Shown: piece after piece, positions 35,734 to 47,996 of the stretch | Layout: every line of letters starts with the position of its first letter | How positions within the stretch are numbered: the first letter of the stretch is position 1 | Assembly (NCBI GenBank): GCA_022376925.1 | Contig: JAIOJX010000032.1 | Location: 169,719,979 to 169,783,978 of the forward strand | DNA: 64,000 nt | Direction: 5' to 3' | Source of the DNA: Tragulus kanchil | Lineage: Eukaryota; Chordata; Mammalia; Artiodactyla; Tragulidae | The notes under the pieces: generated by a model | The model's database searches: none | Seen by the model: only the letters and a program-made list of their open reading frames with translations | Told to the model about the DNA's origin: nothing | Position numbers and translations under genes: made by a program

Positions 35734-37899
35734 TACTTCATATGATAAAAATAAACCTACATGGTTATAATGTACCTTGATACCATTAACATCTACTTGT
35801 TTGTTTGCTAAATAAGCAAGTAAAAATACTCTCCAAACATGAAACTTTATAGCCTTGAAGAGTTAGGAAAAGAGGAACTGTTTAATGTTCTAGCTCTTAT
35901 GTGAGTGTAAATTGATTTTATCCTAATCATTTTATCAGTTTTGTCATCTTTGAAGTGACATTGACCTTGAGGATCCAGTTACACTTTTTTCTTCCAGTTA
36001 CCCTTTAAAACCCCATTATGATTTTCAACCAGTATCTTAGGGTGATTCAATCACAAGATGGGATACTGGCTATTCAGTCTAATTTTTCTGTATTTCTTAC
36101 TTTTTTGTTGAAAAATAGATATACAGAAGAATACATCTTTAAACCATACATGGTTTACATGTAAAACACGTGTGAGTTAAAGAATTACTAAGCAAGCACT
36201 CAGGTGACTGCCATCCAGGCTTGGAAGTCTGCCATCCAGGCTTGGAAGTCGTCTTTCATTCTTTTGAAAGCAATTTTATCCTGTTTGTTTATTTTTTTAT
36301 TGCAGAAAGTTAACTTACAGTGTTGGTTAGTTTCAGGTGTTCAGCCGAGTGATTCTGTTGCATGCACACATACTCTTTTCTATTACAGGTTCTTACAAGA
36401 TACTCAATGTAGTTCCCAGTCTCTTTTGTTTCAGATAGACCAGAGACGTAAACGCAGGTTTTTGAGGGTGCCTACCGCAGTCTGCCTCAGATTTCACAGA
36501 GAAAAAACCGGTGTTTTGGAGAGAGGTGTGTGAGCAGATAAACCGCAGCACTCTTGGAAGATCCGATCAGCCTTGCTGAGACGGCGACCAGAGGCTTCTG
36601 CGAAGTCAGGGAGAAAGATGTGGGCTGGGGAGCGGCAGAGAGTGCAACAGCGGAGCTGGGGACAGGAGGTGGGGCGATGTCAGGAGAGAAGAGGACGCTT
36701 GAGTGCCCAGCTGGAGGCCCGGAGCCTGCACGTGCTGTGTAGGGGCTAAGTCAGAGAAAGGCAGGGTCAGCTGTCTCTCCGAAGGACCCGTGGGGCCAGC
36801 GTGTGTCGTGTGTCTACTTCATATGATAAAAATACACCTACATGGTTATAATGTACCTTGCTACCATTAACATCTACTTGTTTGTTTGCTAAATAAGCAA
36901 GTAAAAATACTCTCCAAACATGAAACTTTATAGCCTTGAAGAGTTAGGAAAAGAGGAACTGTTTAATGTTCTAGCTCTTATGTGAGTGTAAATTGATTTT
37001 ATCCTAATCATTTTATCAGTTTTGTCATCTTTGAAGTGACATTGACCTTGAGGATCCAGTTACACTTTTTTCTTCCAGTTACCCTTTAAAACCCCATTAT
37101 GATTTTCAACCAGTATCTTAGGGTGATTCAATCACAAGATGGGATACTGGCTATTCAGTCTAATTTTTCTGTATTTCTTACTTTTTTGTTGAAAAATAGA
37201 TATACAGAAGAATACATCTTTAAACCATACATGGTTTACATGTAAAACACGTGTGAGTTAAAGAATTACTAAGCAAGCACTCAGGTGACTGCCATCCAGG
37301 CTTGGAAGTCTGCCATCCAGGCTTGGAAGTCGTCTTTCATTCTTTTGAAAGCAATTTTATCCTGTTTGTTTATTTTTTTATTGCAGAAAGTTAACTTACA
37401 GTGTTGGTTAGTTTCAGGTGTTCAGCCGAGTGATTCTGTTGCATGCACACATACTCTTTTCTATTACAGGTTCTTACAAGATACTCAATGTAGTTCCCAG
37501 TCTCTTTTGTTTCAGATAGACCAGAGACGTAAACGCAGGGTTTTTGAGGGTGCCTACCGCAGTCTGCCTCAGATTTCACAGAGAAAAAACCGGTGTTTTG
37601 GAGAGAGGTGTGTGAGCAGATAAACCGCAGCACTCTTGGAAGATCCGATCAGCCTTGCTGAGACGGCGACCAGAGGCTTCTGCGAAGTCAGGGAGAAAGA
37701 TGTGGGCTGGGGAGCGGCAGAGAGTGCAACAGCGGAGCTGGGGACAGGAGGTGGGGCGATGTCAGGAGAGAAGAGGACGCTTGAGTGCCCAGCTGGAGGC
37801 CCGGAGCCTGCACGTGCTGTGTAGGGGCTAAGTCAGAGAAAGGCAGGGTCAGCTGTCTCTCCGAAGGACCCGTGGGGCCAGCGTGTGTGAGCGTGTGTC
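35734..37899. repeat. Tandem duplication D9, unit 1081 bp
   Basis: Copies 35734-36814 and 36815-37899. Early differences are ataaacctac against atacacctac and ttgatacc against ttgctacc; a G-run (36458/37538) differs by one base; the end of the first copy lacks three bases of gtgtgtgagcgtgtgtc. The unit contains an L1 fragment at 36285-36440 and a 21-bp direct repeat at 36208-36249. Confidence 0.97.
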
Positions 37900-39730
37900 T
37901 GTGTGTCTGGTGGAGGCAGACCAGAGGCATCCTGTTGTCTGTAAACTACGCTGAAAGCAGAGGCCACCGGAGACACCGAGAGGAGCAGGCTGAGTTAGTA
38001 GTGGCTGCAGAGCCACTGCTTCTTTAGAGAAATCTTCAAAGAGCTGTGTGTCGGAGGACCACATCACCCTTCTTTAAGAAAAATGATCAGACCCGAGTTG
38101 TTTTTTCTCACAATCACAGGTTTTTTCTTTTTAGTTCTATTTATTTAGTTTTTGCTGTTCGGGCTTTCACTGCTGCCACAGGCTCTTCTCTAGTTGCAGG
38201 GAGTGGGGGCCACTCTCCAGTTGAAGCGAGCAGGCTTCTCGTGGCAGTGACTTCTCTTGTTGGAGCTCGGGCTGTAGGGCTCAGGGGCTTCAGTCATTGG
38301 CGCACATGGGCTCCATAGCTGCGGCTCCGAGGCTCCAGAGCTCAGGCTCCATGGTCGTGGCTCACGGGCTTAGTCGCTCCGCAGCCTGTGGGATCTTCCT
38401 GTATCAGGGATCGAACTTGTGTCTCGTGCATTGGCAGGTGAACTCTTTACCACTGAGCTACCAGGGGAGCCCAATCACAAGTTTTTTTTTTTTTTGCTTT
38501 TTTGATTTTACAGAGTTTTGTTGTTTATAGATATGTATAATTCCAGATTAGTCATATGTGTATCCCATTCCCCCCGTCCCACCTCTAGGCCATTGCATGG
38601 CCCCCATTAGATCCTTAGTCCCAAACCGGGTAAACGCAGGTTTTTGAGGGTGCCTACCGCAGTCTGCCTCAGATTTCACAGAGAAAAAACCGGTGTTTTG
38701 GAGAGAGGTGTGTGAGCAGATAAACCGCAGCACTCTTGGAAGATCCGATCAGCCTTGCTGAGACGGCGACCAGAGGCTTCTGCGAAGTCAGGGAGAAAGA
38801 TGTGGGCGGGGGAGCGGCAGAGAGTGCAACAGCGGAGCTGGGGACAGGAGGTGGGGCGATGTCAGGAGAGAAGAGGACGCTTGAGTGCCCAGCTGGAGGC
38901 CCGGAGCCTGCACGTGCTGTGTAGGGGCTAAGTCAGAGAAAGGCAGGGTCAGCTGTCTCTCCGAAGGACCCGTGGGGCCAGCGTGTGTGAGCGTGTGTCT
39001 GTGTGTCTGGTGGAGGCAGACCAGAGGCATCCTGTTGTCTGTAAACTACGCTGAAAGCAGAGGCCACCGGAGACACCGAGAGGAGCAGGCTGAGTTAGTA
39101 GTGGCTGCAGAGCCACTGCTTCTTTAGAGAAATCTTCAAAGAGCTGTGTGTCGGAGGACCACATCACCCTTCTTTAAGAAAAATGATCAGACCCGAGTTG
39201 TTTTTTCTCACAATCACAGGTTTTTTCTTTTTAGTTCTATTTATTTAGTTTTTGCTGTTCGGGCTTTCACTGCTGCCACAGGCTCTTCTCTAGTTGCAGG
39301 GAGTGGGGGCCACTCTCCAGTTGAAGCGAGCAGGCTTCTCGTGGCAGTGACTTCTCTTGTTGGAGCTCGGGCTGTAGGGCTCAGGGGCTTCAGTCATTGG
39401 CGCACATGGGCTCCATAGCTGCGGCTCCGAGGCTCCAGAGCTCAGGCTCCATGGTCGTGGCTCACGGGCTTAGTCGCTCCGCAGCCTGTGGGATCTTCCT
39501 GTATCAGGGATCGAACTTGTGTCTCGTGCATTGGCAGGTGAACTCTTTACCACTGAGCTACCAGGGGAGCCCAATCACAAGTTTTTTTTTTTTTTGCTTT
39601 TTTGATTTTACAGAGTTTTGTTGTTTATAGATATGTATAATTCCAGATTAGTCATATGTGTATCCCATTCCCCCCGTCCCACCCCTCTAGGCCATTGCAT
39701 GGCCCCCATGTACGATCCCTTAGTCCCACA
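37530..39730. repeat. Tandem duplication D10, unit about 1101 bp, overlapping D9
   Basis: Copies 37530-38630 and 38631-39730. Because D10 begins inside the second D9 copy, the block at 36449-36814 recurs at 37530 and again at 38631. The last 50 bases of the first copy have lost bases relative to the second (cccacctctagg against cccacccctctagg; ccattagatcc against ccatgtacgatccc). Confidence 0.96.
38127..38471 (-). mobile_element. CHR-type tRNA-derived SINE, longer form
   Basis: Flanked by caatcacagg (38111) and caatcacaag (38472) as target-site repeats. Its head is ctgagctaccaggggagccc at the right. It sits within the L1 3' flank. A duplicate is at 39227-39571. Confidence 0.85.
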
Positions 39731-42036
39731 GCACATTGGCAATAGTCATCTCTTTTACATAAGATAGTATAGGATTCCGTGATGCTCTTTCCATATCCCT
39801 CACTCACTTTTCCCTCTCCCCAAGGTCCATAAGTCTGTTCTCTATGATGATTTTTCCGTCGATGCTCTGTGTGCATATTTATCAGTACTAGAACTTACTA
39901 GATTCTATGTATATGAGTTAGTATACTGTCTCTGACCTTCTCTTTTTTGCTTACTTCACTGTGTGTAATAGGTTCTAGATTCATCCATCTCATTAGGACT
40001 GAATCTTCTGCATTTCTTTTAGCAGCTGAGAAGTGCTCCATTGTATATATGTACCAGAGCTGCTTTATCCATTCATTTGTCGATGGACACCTAGGTTGCT
40101 TCCATGTTCTAGCTATTGTGTAGAGAGCTGCAATGAACATTGGGGTACAGGTGTCTCTTTCAGCTTTGATTTCATCAAGGTATAAGCCTAATAGTGGGAT
40201 GGCTGGGTCATACGGTGCTTCTATTCTTAACTTTCTGAGGAATCTCCATACTGTCTTCCATAGTGGCTGTATCAATGTACATTCCCACCAGCAATGCAAG
40301 AGTGTTCAGTTAGAGAGGCTGATCCATCCAGCTCCATTCTTCTTTCTCAGAATTGCTTTGGCTATCTGGGGTCTTTTGTGTTTCCATATGAACTGTGTTA
40401 TTCTTTGGTCTAGTTTTGTGAAGAATGTCATTGATAATTTGATAGGGATTGCATTGAATCTATAGATGATATTTGGTAGCAAGGTCATTTTCACAATACT
40501 GGTTCTTCCAGCCCAGGAACATGGGACATCTTCTCCATCTGTTTATATCGTCTTTGATGTCTTTAATCAGTTTTATCATAAATGGGTGTTGGATTTTGTC
40601 AAAGGCTTTGATATTATCATGTGATCTTTGTCTTTCAGTTTGTTGATGTGATGTATCATAGTGATTGATTTGCAGATATTAAAGAATCCTTGCATGCCTG
40701 GGATGAAACCGACTTGATCATGATGTATGAATTTTTTGATGTGTTGTTGAATTCTGTTTGATAGAATTTTGTTGAGGATTTTTGTGTCTAAATACATCAG
40801 TTACATTGGTTTATAATTTTCTTTTTTTGTGCTGTCTTTGCCTGGTTTTGGGATCAGGTGGCCTCGTAGAATGTTTGGAAGTGTTCCTTCTGGTGCAGTT
40901 GTTTGAAAGAGTTTCAGAAGGATAGGCATTAGCTCTTCTTTAAATGCTTGGTAGAACACCTGTGAAGCCATCTGGCCCTGGGCTTTTACTTTTGGGTAGC
41001 TTTCTGATCACAGATTCGATTTCTGAGCTTATGATTGGGTTGTTCATAATTTCTCTTTCTTCCTGGTTCAGTCTTGAAAGATTGAACTTCTTTAAGAAAT
41101 TTTCCATTTCTTCCAGGTTGTCCAGTTTGTCGCCATATAGTTGTTCATAATAGTTTCTTATAATCCTTTGTATTTCTGTATTGTCTGTTCTGACCTCTCC
41201 TTTTCATTTCTGATTTTGTTGATCTGGTTCTTCTCTCTTTTTTTTTGATCAGTCTGGCTAGCAGTTGTCAGTTTTGTTGATTTTTTTGAAGAACCAGCTT
41301 TACTGATGCTTTACTATTGTTTCTTTCGTTTCTTTTTCATTTATTTCTGCTCTGATCATTATTTCTCTTCTTCGCCTAACTTTAGGGTTTTTTTATTCTT
41401 CTTTTTCCAGTTGCTTTAAGTATAGAGTTAGGTTGTATTTTTGATGTTGTTCTAGTTTCTAGAGGTAGGGTTGTACTGCTATAAATTTCCCTCTTAGAAC
41501 TGCTTTTGCGGTATCCCATAGGTTTTGTGCTGTCATGTTTTTGTTGTTGTTTTCTTCTGAGAATTTTTTTGTTTCTTTTTTGATTTGTTCAGTAATCTGT
41601 TCATTCTTTAGGTATGTGTTGTTTAGTCTCCATGCATTTGTGTTTTCAACCTTTTTTCTTCTTGTGGTTGATACCTAGTCTCATAGCTTTGTGGTCAGAG
41701 AAGATCGTTGATATAATTTTAATTTTCTTGAATCTACAGAGGTTTGATTTGTGACTCAGGATGTGATCTGTCCTGGAGAATCTTCCATGAGCACTTGAGA
41801 AGAAAGTGTATTCTTCTGCTTTTGGATGGAAAGTCCTAAATACATCCATGGGGTCCATCTCTTCTAGTGTGGCATTTAAGACTTGTGTTTCCTTATTAAT
41901 TTTCTGTTTTGATGATCTGTCCATTGGTGTAAGAGGGTTGTTAAAGTCTCCTACTATTATTGTGTTACTGTAAATTTCTTCTTTTATGTCTGAAAGTGTA
42001 TGTCTTATGTTTTGAGGTGCTCCTGTGTTGGGTGCA

Positions 42037-44280
42037 CAGATATTTATGATTGTTATGTCTTCCTCTTGGATCAATCCCTTGACCTTTATGTAGTGTCCTG
42101 CCTTGTCTATTATAATCCTTTTTATTTTGAGGTCTATTTTTTCTGATACGAGGATTGCTACTCCAGCTTTCTTTTGGTTTCCATTTCGTGGAATATGTTT
42201 TTTCATCCTCTCACTTTCAGTCTATAAGCATCTGTAGATCTGAAGTGGGTTTCTTGTAGGCAGCAAATGTGTGGGTCTTGTTTCTGTATCCATTCAGCCA
42301 GTCTGTGTCTTTTGGTTGGGGCATTTAGTCCATTTGCATTTAAGGTAATCATTAAAACATATGGTCCTTAAATCATCTTTTCCAGTGGTATGATGAGGTT
42401 TGTTTTGGAGATCTTTTTCTTCTCTTGTATTTATTGCCTAAATAAGTCCCTTTAACACTTGTTGTAGGGCGGGTTTTGTGGTGCTGAATTCTCTTAACTT
42501 TTACTTATCTGTAAAGCTTTTGATTTCTCCATCAATTTTGAATGAGATCCTTGATGGATACAGTATTCTCAGTTGTAGGTTTTTCTCTTTCAGCACTTTA
42601 AAAGTGTCTTGCTGTTTTCTTCTTGCCTGCAGGGTTTCTGTTGAGAGGTCAGCTGTTAAATATATAGGATTTCCATTGTATGTTACTTGTTGTTTGTCCC
42701 TTGCTGCTTTTCATATTCTGTCTTTGTGTTTGGTCTGTGTTAGCTTGATTAGTATGTGTCTTGGCGTGTCCCTCCTAAGGTTTATCCTGTATGGGACTCT
42801 TGTGCTTCTTGGACCTGATTGACTATTTCCTTTCTGATGCAGGGGAAGTTTTTGACTATAATCTCTTCGAAAAATGTTTCATATCCTTTCTTTTTTTATT
42901 CTTTGGGACTCCTATTATTTGAATGTTGGTTCATTTGATATTATCCCAGAGGTCTCTGAGACTGTCCTTGGTTTGTTTTTTTGGGTTTTTTTTGACCTCT
43001 TTTATTTGTCCTTCATTTATTTATTTTCATCCATCTTAGTTCTTTGGCCTGTGTGGGCCTCCCATCGCAGTGGCCCCTCTCGTCACAGAGTGCTGGCTTC
43101 AGATGCGTGCACTCTAGAGCTCCGCTCGGTAGTTGAACATGTCCCGAGTTCAGGCCACTTTGTGCACCAGATATTTATGATTGTTATGTCTTCCTCTTGG
43201 ATCAATCCCTTGACCTTTATGTAGTGTCCTGCCTTGTCTATTATAATCCTTTTTATTTTGAGGTCTATTTTTTCTGATACGAGGATTGCTACTCCAGCTT
43301 TCTTTTGGTTTCCATTTCGTGGAATATGTTTTTTCATCCTCTCACTTTCAGTCTATAAGCATCTGTAGATCTGAAGTGGGTTTCTTGTAGGCAGCAAATG
43401 TGTGGGTCTTGTTTCTGTATCCATTCAGCCAGTCTGTGTCTTTTGGTTGGGGCATTTAGTCCATTTGCATTTAAGGTAATCATTAAAACATATGGTCCTT
43501 AAATCATCTTTTCCAGTGGTATGATGAGGTTTGTTTTGGAGATCTTTTTCTTCTCTTGTATTTATTGCCTAAATAAGTCCCTTTAACACTTGTTGTAGGG
43601 CGGGTTTTGTGGTGCTGAATTCTCTTAACTTTTACTTATCTGTAAAGCTTTTGATTTCTCCATCAATTTTGAATGAGATCCTTGATGGATACAGTATTCT
43701 CAGTTGTAGGTTTTTCTCTTTCAGCACTTTAAAAGTGTCTTGCTGTTTTCTTCTTGCCTGCAGGGTTTCTGTTGAGAGGTCAGCTGTTAAATATATAGGA
43801 TTTCCATTGTATGTTACTTGTTGTTTGTCCCTTGCTGCTTTTCATATTCTGTCTTTGTGTTTGGTCTGTGTTAGCTTGATTAGTATGTGTCTTGGCGTGT
43901 CCCTCCTAAGGTTTATCCTGTATGGGACTCTTGTGCTTCTTGGACCTGATTGACTATTTCCTTTCTGATGCAGGGGAAGTTTTTGACTATAATCTCTTCG
44001 AAAAATGTTTCATATCCTTTCTTTTTTTATTCTTTGGGACTCCTATTATTTGAATGTTGGTTCATTTGATATTATCCCAGAGGTCTCTGAGACTGTCCTT
44101 GGTTTGTTTTTTTGGGTTTTTTTTGACCTCTTTTATTTGTCCTTCATTTATTTATTTTCATCCATCTTAGTTCTTTGGCCTGTGTGGGCCTCCCATCGCA
44201 GTGGCCCCTCTCGTCACAGAGTGCTGGCTTCAGATGCGTGCACTCTAGAGCTCCGGCTCGGTAGTTGAACATGTCAGTTC
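42037..44280. repeat. Tandem duplication D11, unit about 1131 bp, inside L1
   Basis: Copies about 42037-43160 and 43165-44276. The first copy stops inside a SINE, whose end is altered (ctccgctcgg against ctccggctcgg; then gtcccgagttcaggccac against gtcagttcagccac) before the sequence jumps back to gtgcacc agatattt. Confidence 0.95.
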
Positions 44281-44385
44281 AGCCACTCCACGGCATGTGG
44301 GATCTTCCCGTGCCAGGGATCAAACTGGTGCCCCCTGTACTGCAAGGTGGACTCTTTACCCACTGGACCACCAGGGAAGCTCCTA
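44105..44385 (-). mobile_element. tRNA-derived SINE nested in L1
   Basis: The L1 sequence is interrupted with tccttggtt at 44096-44104 and 44386-44394 as target-site duplication. Head ctggaccaccagggaagctc is at the right. A cut copy, 42999-43145, belongs to the first D11 copy. Confidence 0.88.
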
Positions 44386-44956
44386 TCCTTGGTTCTTTTT
44401 ATTCTTTGTTCTTTTTCCTGTTCTTCCGCAGTTATTTTCACCGTTCTGTCTTCCAGTTTGCTTATCTGTCCTTCTGCCTCAGGTATTCTACTATTGAGTC
44501 CTTCCATAGTTTTCTTAAGTTCAGCAATTGAGTTGTTTGTCTCTTTTTGTTGTTTTTTAATTTCTTGCAGGTCTTTATCCAGCGCATCAATTCTGTTATT
44601 CTATTTTCAGAGTTTTGGATCATCCTTAGTATTGCTCTTCTGAATTCTCTTTCTGATAGTTCATCTATTTCTTTGTAGGTCGTTTGGGTTCGTGTGTTTC
44701 TAGTTTGTTCCTTCATTTGTGGAGTGTGTCTCTGTCTTTTCATTATTATTGTTACTTTTGATTTTTTATGTTCGACTCTTAGAGTTGGTACTTTCTCACC
44801 GAGGTTCTTGGTTTTGTTTTGTTTTGTTTTTTAACACCAAATGCTCCTTTTTTCTCTTTTGATAATAGCCCCAATGGCTTATGTATGGGATGTGGGCGGT
44901 CAGGATTCTGAAGGCTTCCTAAGTAAGACTGAGAAAGATGTAAGACATGGAGATAT

Positions 44957-45241
44957 TCTTTTTTTTTTTTTTCTTTTTGGCCACTTCTGTTGCTCTTTCA
45001 TTTATCTATTTTCATACGTCTTTGTTCTTTGACAAAGAACAAAGGGCATTCCAGTGCAGTGTTCTCTCTCACTGCAGAGCACCGGCTCTGGGCGCATGCG
45101 CTCCAGAGCTCCAGCTCGGTAGTTACATGCATTGATTCAGCCGCTCCGCAGCACGTGGGATCTTCCCAGGCCAGGGATCAAACCGGTGCCCCTTGTACTG
45201 CAAGGCAGTGTCCTTACCCACTGGACCATCAGGGGAAGCCC
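44957..45241 (-). mobile_element. tRNA-derived SINE with fold-back change
   Basis: Poly-T at left and head at right. At 45020-45044 the usual ctttgttctttggcctgtg is replaced by a perfect 12-bp inverted repeat, ctttgttctttg, a, caaagaacaaag. Confidence 0.85.
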
Positions 45242-45863
45242 GTTCTTGGTTTTGATCTTTGGCCAGGGACTGGAGATTTATGGCATTCAGTGGTATTAGG
45301 CCCGATATAAATGTTTGAGGGACAAAAGGCGCACCCCTGTTTCTGGTTCTCAGTTGTGAGCTTACCTTCTCATGTGTGTGGGGATCATCTGTTGGAGTTG
45401 TTTCTGACGCCCTCCCAGGAGCTTTCTGGGTCTGTCTGGCAGGGGTCGGCGGTCTCCTCTCTGAGCCGCTCACTGGGGCTCTCCAGACCTGAGGTTTTAA
45501 AATGAGTTCTTCCTTTCTTTGAAATCACTCGCACCTGCCTAATGAAACTGTCCCAAGAGGCCAGGCTAGAGGGAGTTGGCTTGTTCGGACTCCCTCTGGA
45601 ACGGTAGCAGCAGAGAGGGGCTGGCCTCCAGCCGCCCTGCCTTCCTCCAGGAAGCCCTCGGGTGCCATCGGGCAGGTGACATTAGTCTATTGTGTCATCT
45701 CTCAGTCTTCCAACAATAGTTACCTAGAGTTAATGCATCCCTGTATTTTTTTTCTTTACTACTGTATGCTTAAATCAAGAAACCTCAGCTTTTACATTTT
45801 TCCTGGAGGGAAATCAATCCTTTCCTGTTAGAATGAGCCCATATGAAATTGTTGACTTTGACT

Positions 45864-46149
45864 TTTTTTTTTTTTTTATTTTGGCTTCTTTTATTGGTCC
45901 TTTATTTATTTATTTTCATTCATCTTAATTCTTTGGCCGGTGTGGGCCTCCCGTCGCAGCGGCCTCTCCGGTAGCAGAGCACTGGCTCTGGGCGCATGTG
46001 CTCCAGGGCGCTGGCTCTCAATTGGACACGCCGGCCCAGTCGGTCTGTGGCGTGTGGGATCTTGCGGGATCTTCCCGTGGCAGGGATTGGACTGGTGTCC
46101 CCTGCACTGCAAGGTGGACTCTTCACGCACTGGACCACCAAGGAAGCCC
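45864..46149 (-). mobile_element. tRNA-derived SINE
   Basis: Poly-T and tcatttatttattttcattc at left, head actggaccaccaaggaagcc at right. It carries a small internal repeat, gggatcttgcgggatcttcc. Duplicate at 46987-47271. Confidence 0.85.
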
Positions 46150-46609
46150 TTTGGCCATTTTTTGATCTACAGAAAGAGCATTTTTGTATGATTTGAACTA
46201 ATAATAAATCAATCCATGGTGTCTGGTGGAGTGTCTACCCTTTGATACAGCCCCACAGGAGTGTGGGACAGACTCCATTTCACATCCCGAACTCAGCTTG
46301 TCTTCTCTCATAGAGTTTTCGTGCGTATCCACTGAGATAACTGAGAGCTCTGATCTGTGTAAGTGTCTGCATTAGCAAGTACTCATTACATGTTGCTGAA
46401 TCTCTGGAATTTCAAACTTGTTAAAAAAATACTGAGTTGTCCGTCTCTGCAAGTGCTGTCAGACCCTGAGTGTGAGAAGAGCAGTGTGGGAATCCCTAGA
46501 CAGTCAGGACACGCTTCAGGAAGCGGATGGCACTGGCCCTGGATCTTCAAGGGTAGAAAGGGTTCGGGAAGCAGGAGAAGGGCATTATGGGCAGAAGGAG
46601 GAATGGGAG

Positions 46610-46873
46610 CAAAAACACGGGGGAGGTGGGTTGCTCGCGGAATGGGGAGGCGGGCAGCGGGGGCGGTCAGGAGCCCCCGGCCTCGGCTCCGCTGGGCCGT
46701 GGGCGGCTCAGCGCAGGGACAGTGCTGAGCCGGTGGAGGGAGTCCCGAGCTGGGGGAGGCCCGGGCTGGAGGAAGGGGACGGCTGGCTTCAGACGCGTGG
46801 CGGCGGCAGTGCCGGCAGGCCCTTTGGCGCTCCGGCTGCTCTGGGAGAGGCCGGGGCACGTGGCTGGGCTCAC
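46610..46873. other. CpG-rich block in intron 4
   Basis: Dense in CG dinucleotides and GC-rich (for example ggcgggcagcgggggcggtc, gacgcgtggcggcggcagtg). It is duplicated at 47733-47996 by D12. An orphan CpG island or alternative promoter is possible; nothing here proves either. Confidence 0.4.
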
Positions 46874-47996
46874 CCCCGACGCGTCGGCGGCCGGCAGTCA
46901 AGAAACCTCAGCTTTTACATTTTTCCTGGAGGGAAATCAATCCTTTCCTGTTAGAATGAGCCCATATGAAATTGTTGACTTTGACTTTTTTTTTTTTTTT
47001 ATTTTGGCTTCTTTTATTGGTCCTTTATTTATTTATTTTCATTCATCTTAATTCTTTGGCCGGTGTGGGCCTCCCGTCGCAGCGGCCTCTCCGGTAGCAG
47101 AGCACTGGCTCTGGGCGCATGTGCTCCAGGGCGCTGGCTCTCAATTGGACACGCCGGCCCAGTCGGTCTGTGGCGTGTGGGATCTTGCGGGATCTTCCGT
47201 GGCAGGGATTGGACTGGTGTCCCCTGCACTGCAAGGTGGACTCTTCACGCACTGGACCACCAAGGAAGCCCTTTGGCCATTTTTTGATCTACAGAAAGAG
47301 CATTTTTGTATGATTTGAACTAATAATAAATCAATCCATGGTGTCTGGTGGAGTGTCTACCCTTTGATACAGCCCCACAGGAGTGTGGGACAGACTCCAT
47401 TTCACATCCCGAACTCAGCTTGTCTTCTCTCATAGAGTTTTCGTGCGTATCCACTGAGATAACTGAGAGCTCTGATCTGTGTAAGTGTCTGCATTAGCAA
47501 GTACTCATTACATGTTGCTGAATCTCTGGAATTTCAAACTTGTTAAAAAAATACTGAGTTGTCCCGTCTCTGCAAGTGCTGTCAGACCCTGAGTGTGAGA
47601 AGAGCAGTGTGGGAATCCCTAGACAGTCAGGACACGCTTCAGGAAGCGGATGGCACTGGCCCTGGATCTTCAAGGGTAGAAAGGGTTCGGGAAGCAGGAG
47701 AAGGGCATTATGGGCAGAAGGAGGAATGGGAGCAAAAACACGGGGGAGGTGGGTTGCTCGCGGAATGGGGAGGCGGGCAGCGGGGGCGGTCAGGAGCCCC
47801 CGGCCTCGGCTCCGCTGGGCCGTGGGCGGCTCAGCGCAGGGACAGTGCTGAGCCGGTGGAGGGAGTCCCGAGCTGGGGGAGGCCCGGGCTGGAGGAAGGG
47901 GACGGCTGGCTTCAGACGCGTGGCGGCGGCAGTGCCGGCAGGCCCTTTGGCGCTCCGGCTGCTCTGGGAGAGGCCGGGGCACGTGGCTGGGCTCAC

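Larger units (their letters stand above)
38488..44830 (-). mobile_element. Nearly full-length, inactive LINE-1 (ORF1 and ORF2 remnants)
   Basis: On the minus strand the parts appear in L1 order: ORF1 coiled-coil region (44743-44462, with LSEREFRRAILRMIQ), further ORF1 sequence, ORF2 endonuclease (42206-41646, with TIIVGDFNNPLTPMDRS and the SDH motif in IFSDHKAMRLGI), reverse transcriptase (41640-40310, with [14 protein letters not shown]), ORF2 C-terminus (40299-39898) and 3' UTR. About 0.7 kb between the RT and the C-terminus is missing at about 40305, and frames are broken throughout. A SINE at 44105-44385 and duplications D10 and D11 add length. Confidence 0.88.
45775..47996. repeat. Tandem duplication D12, unit 1123 bp
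   Basis: Copies 45775-46873 and 46898-47996, separated by 24 GC-rich bases (46874-46897) that match neither flank well. Two single-base indels differ (cttcccgtgg against cttccgtgg; gttgtccgtc against gttgtcccgtc). Contains a SINE and a CpG-rich block. Confidence 0.96.

Noticed and set aside
41646..42206. Open frame of 186 codons on the minus strand as a host gene
   Set aside because: It encodes the L1 endonuclease region, within an otherwise broken L1.
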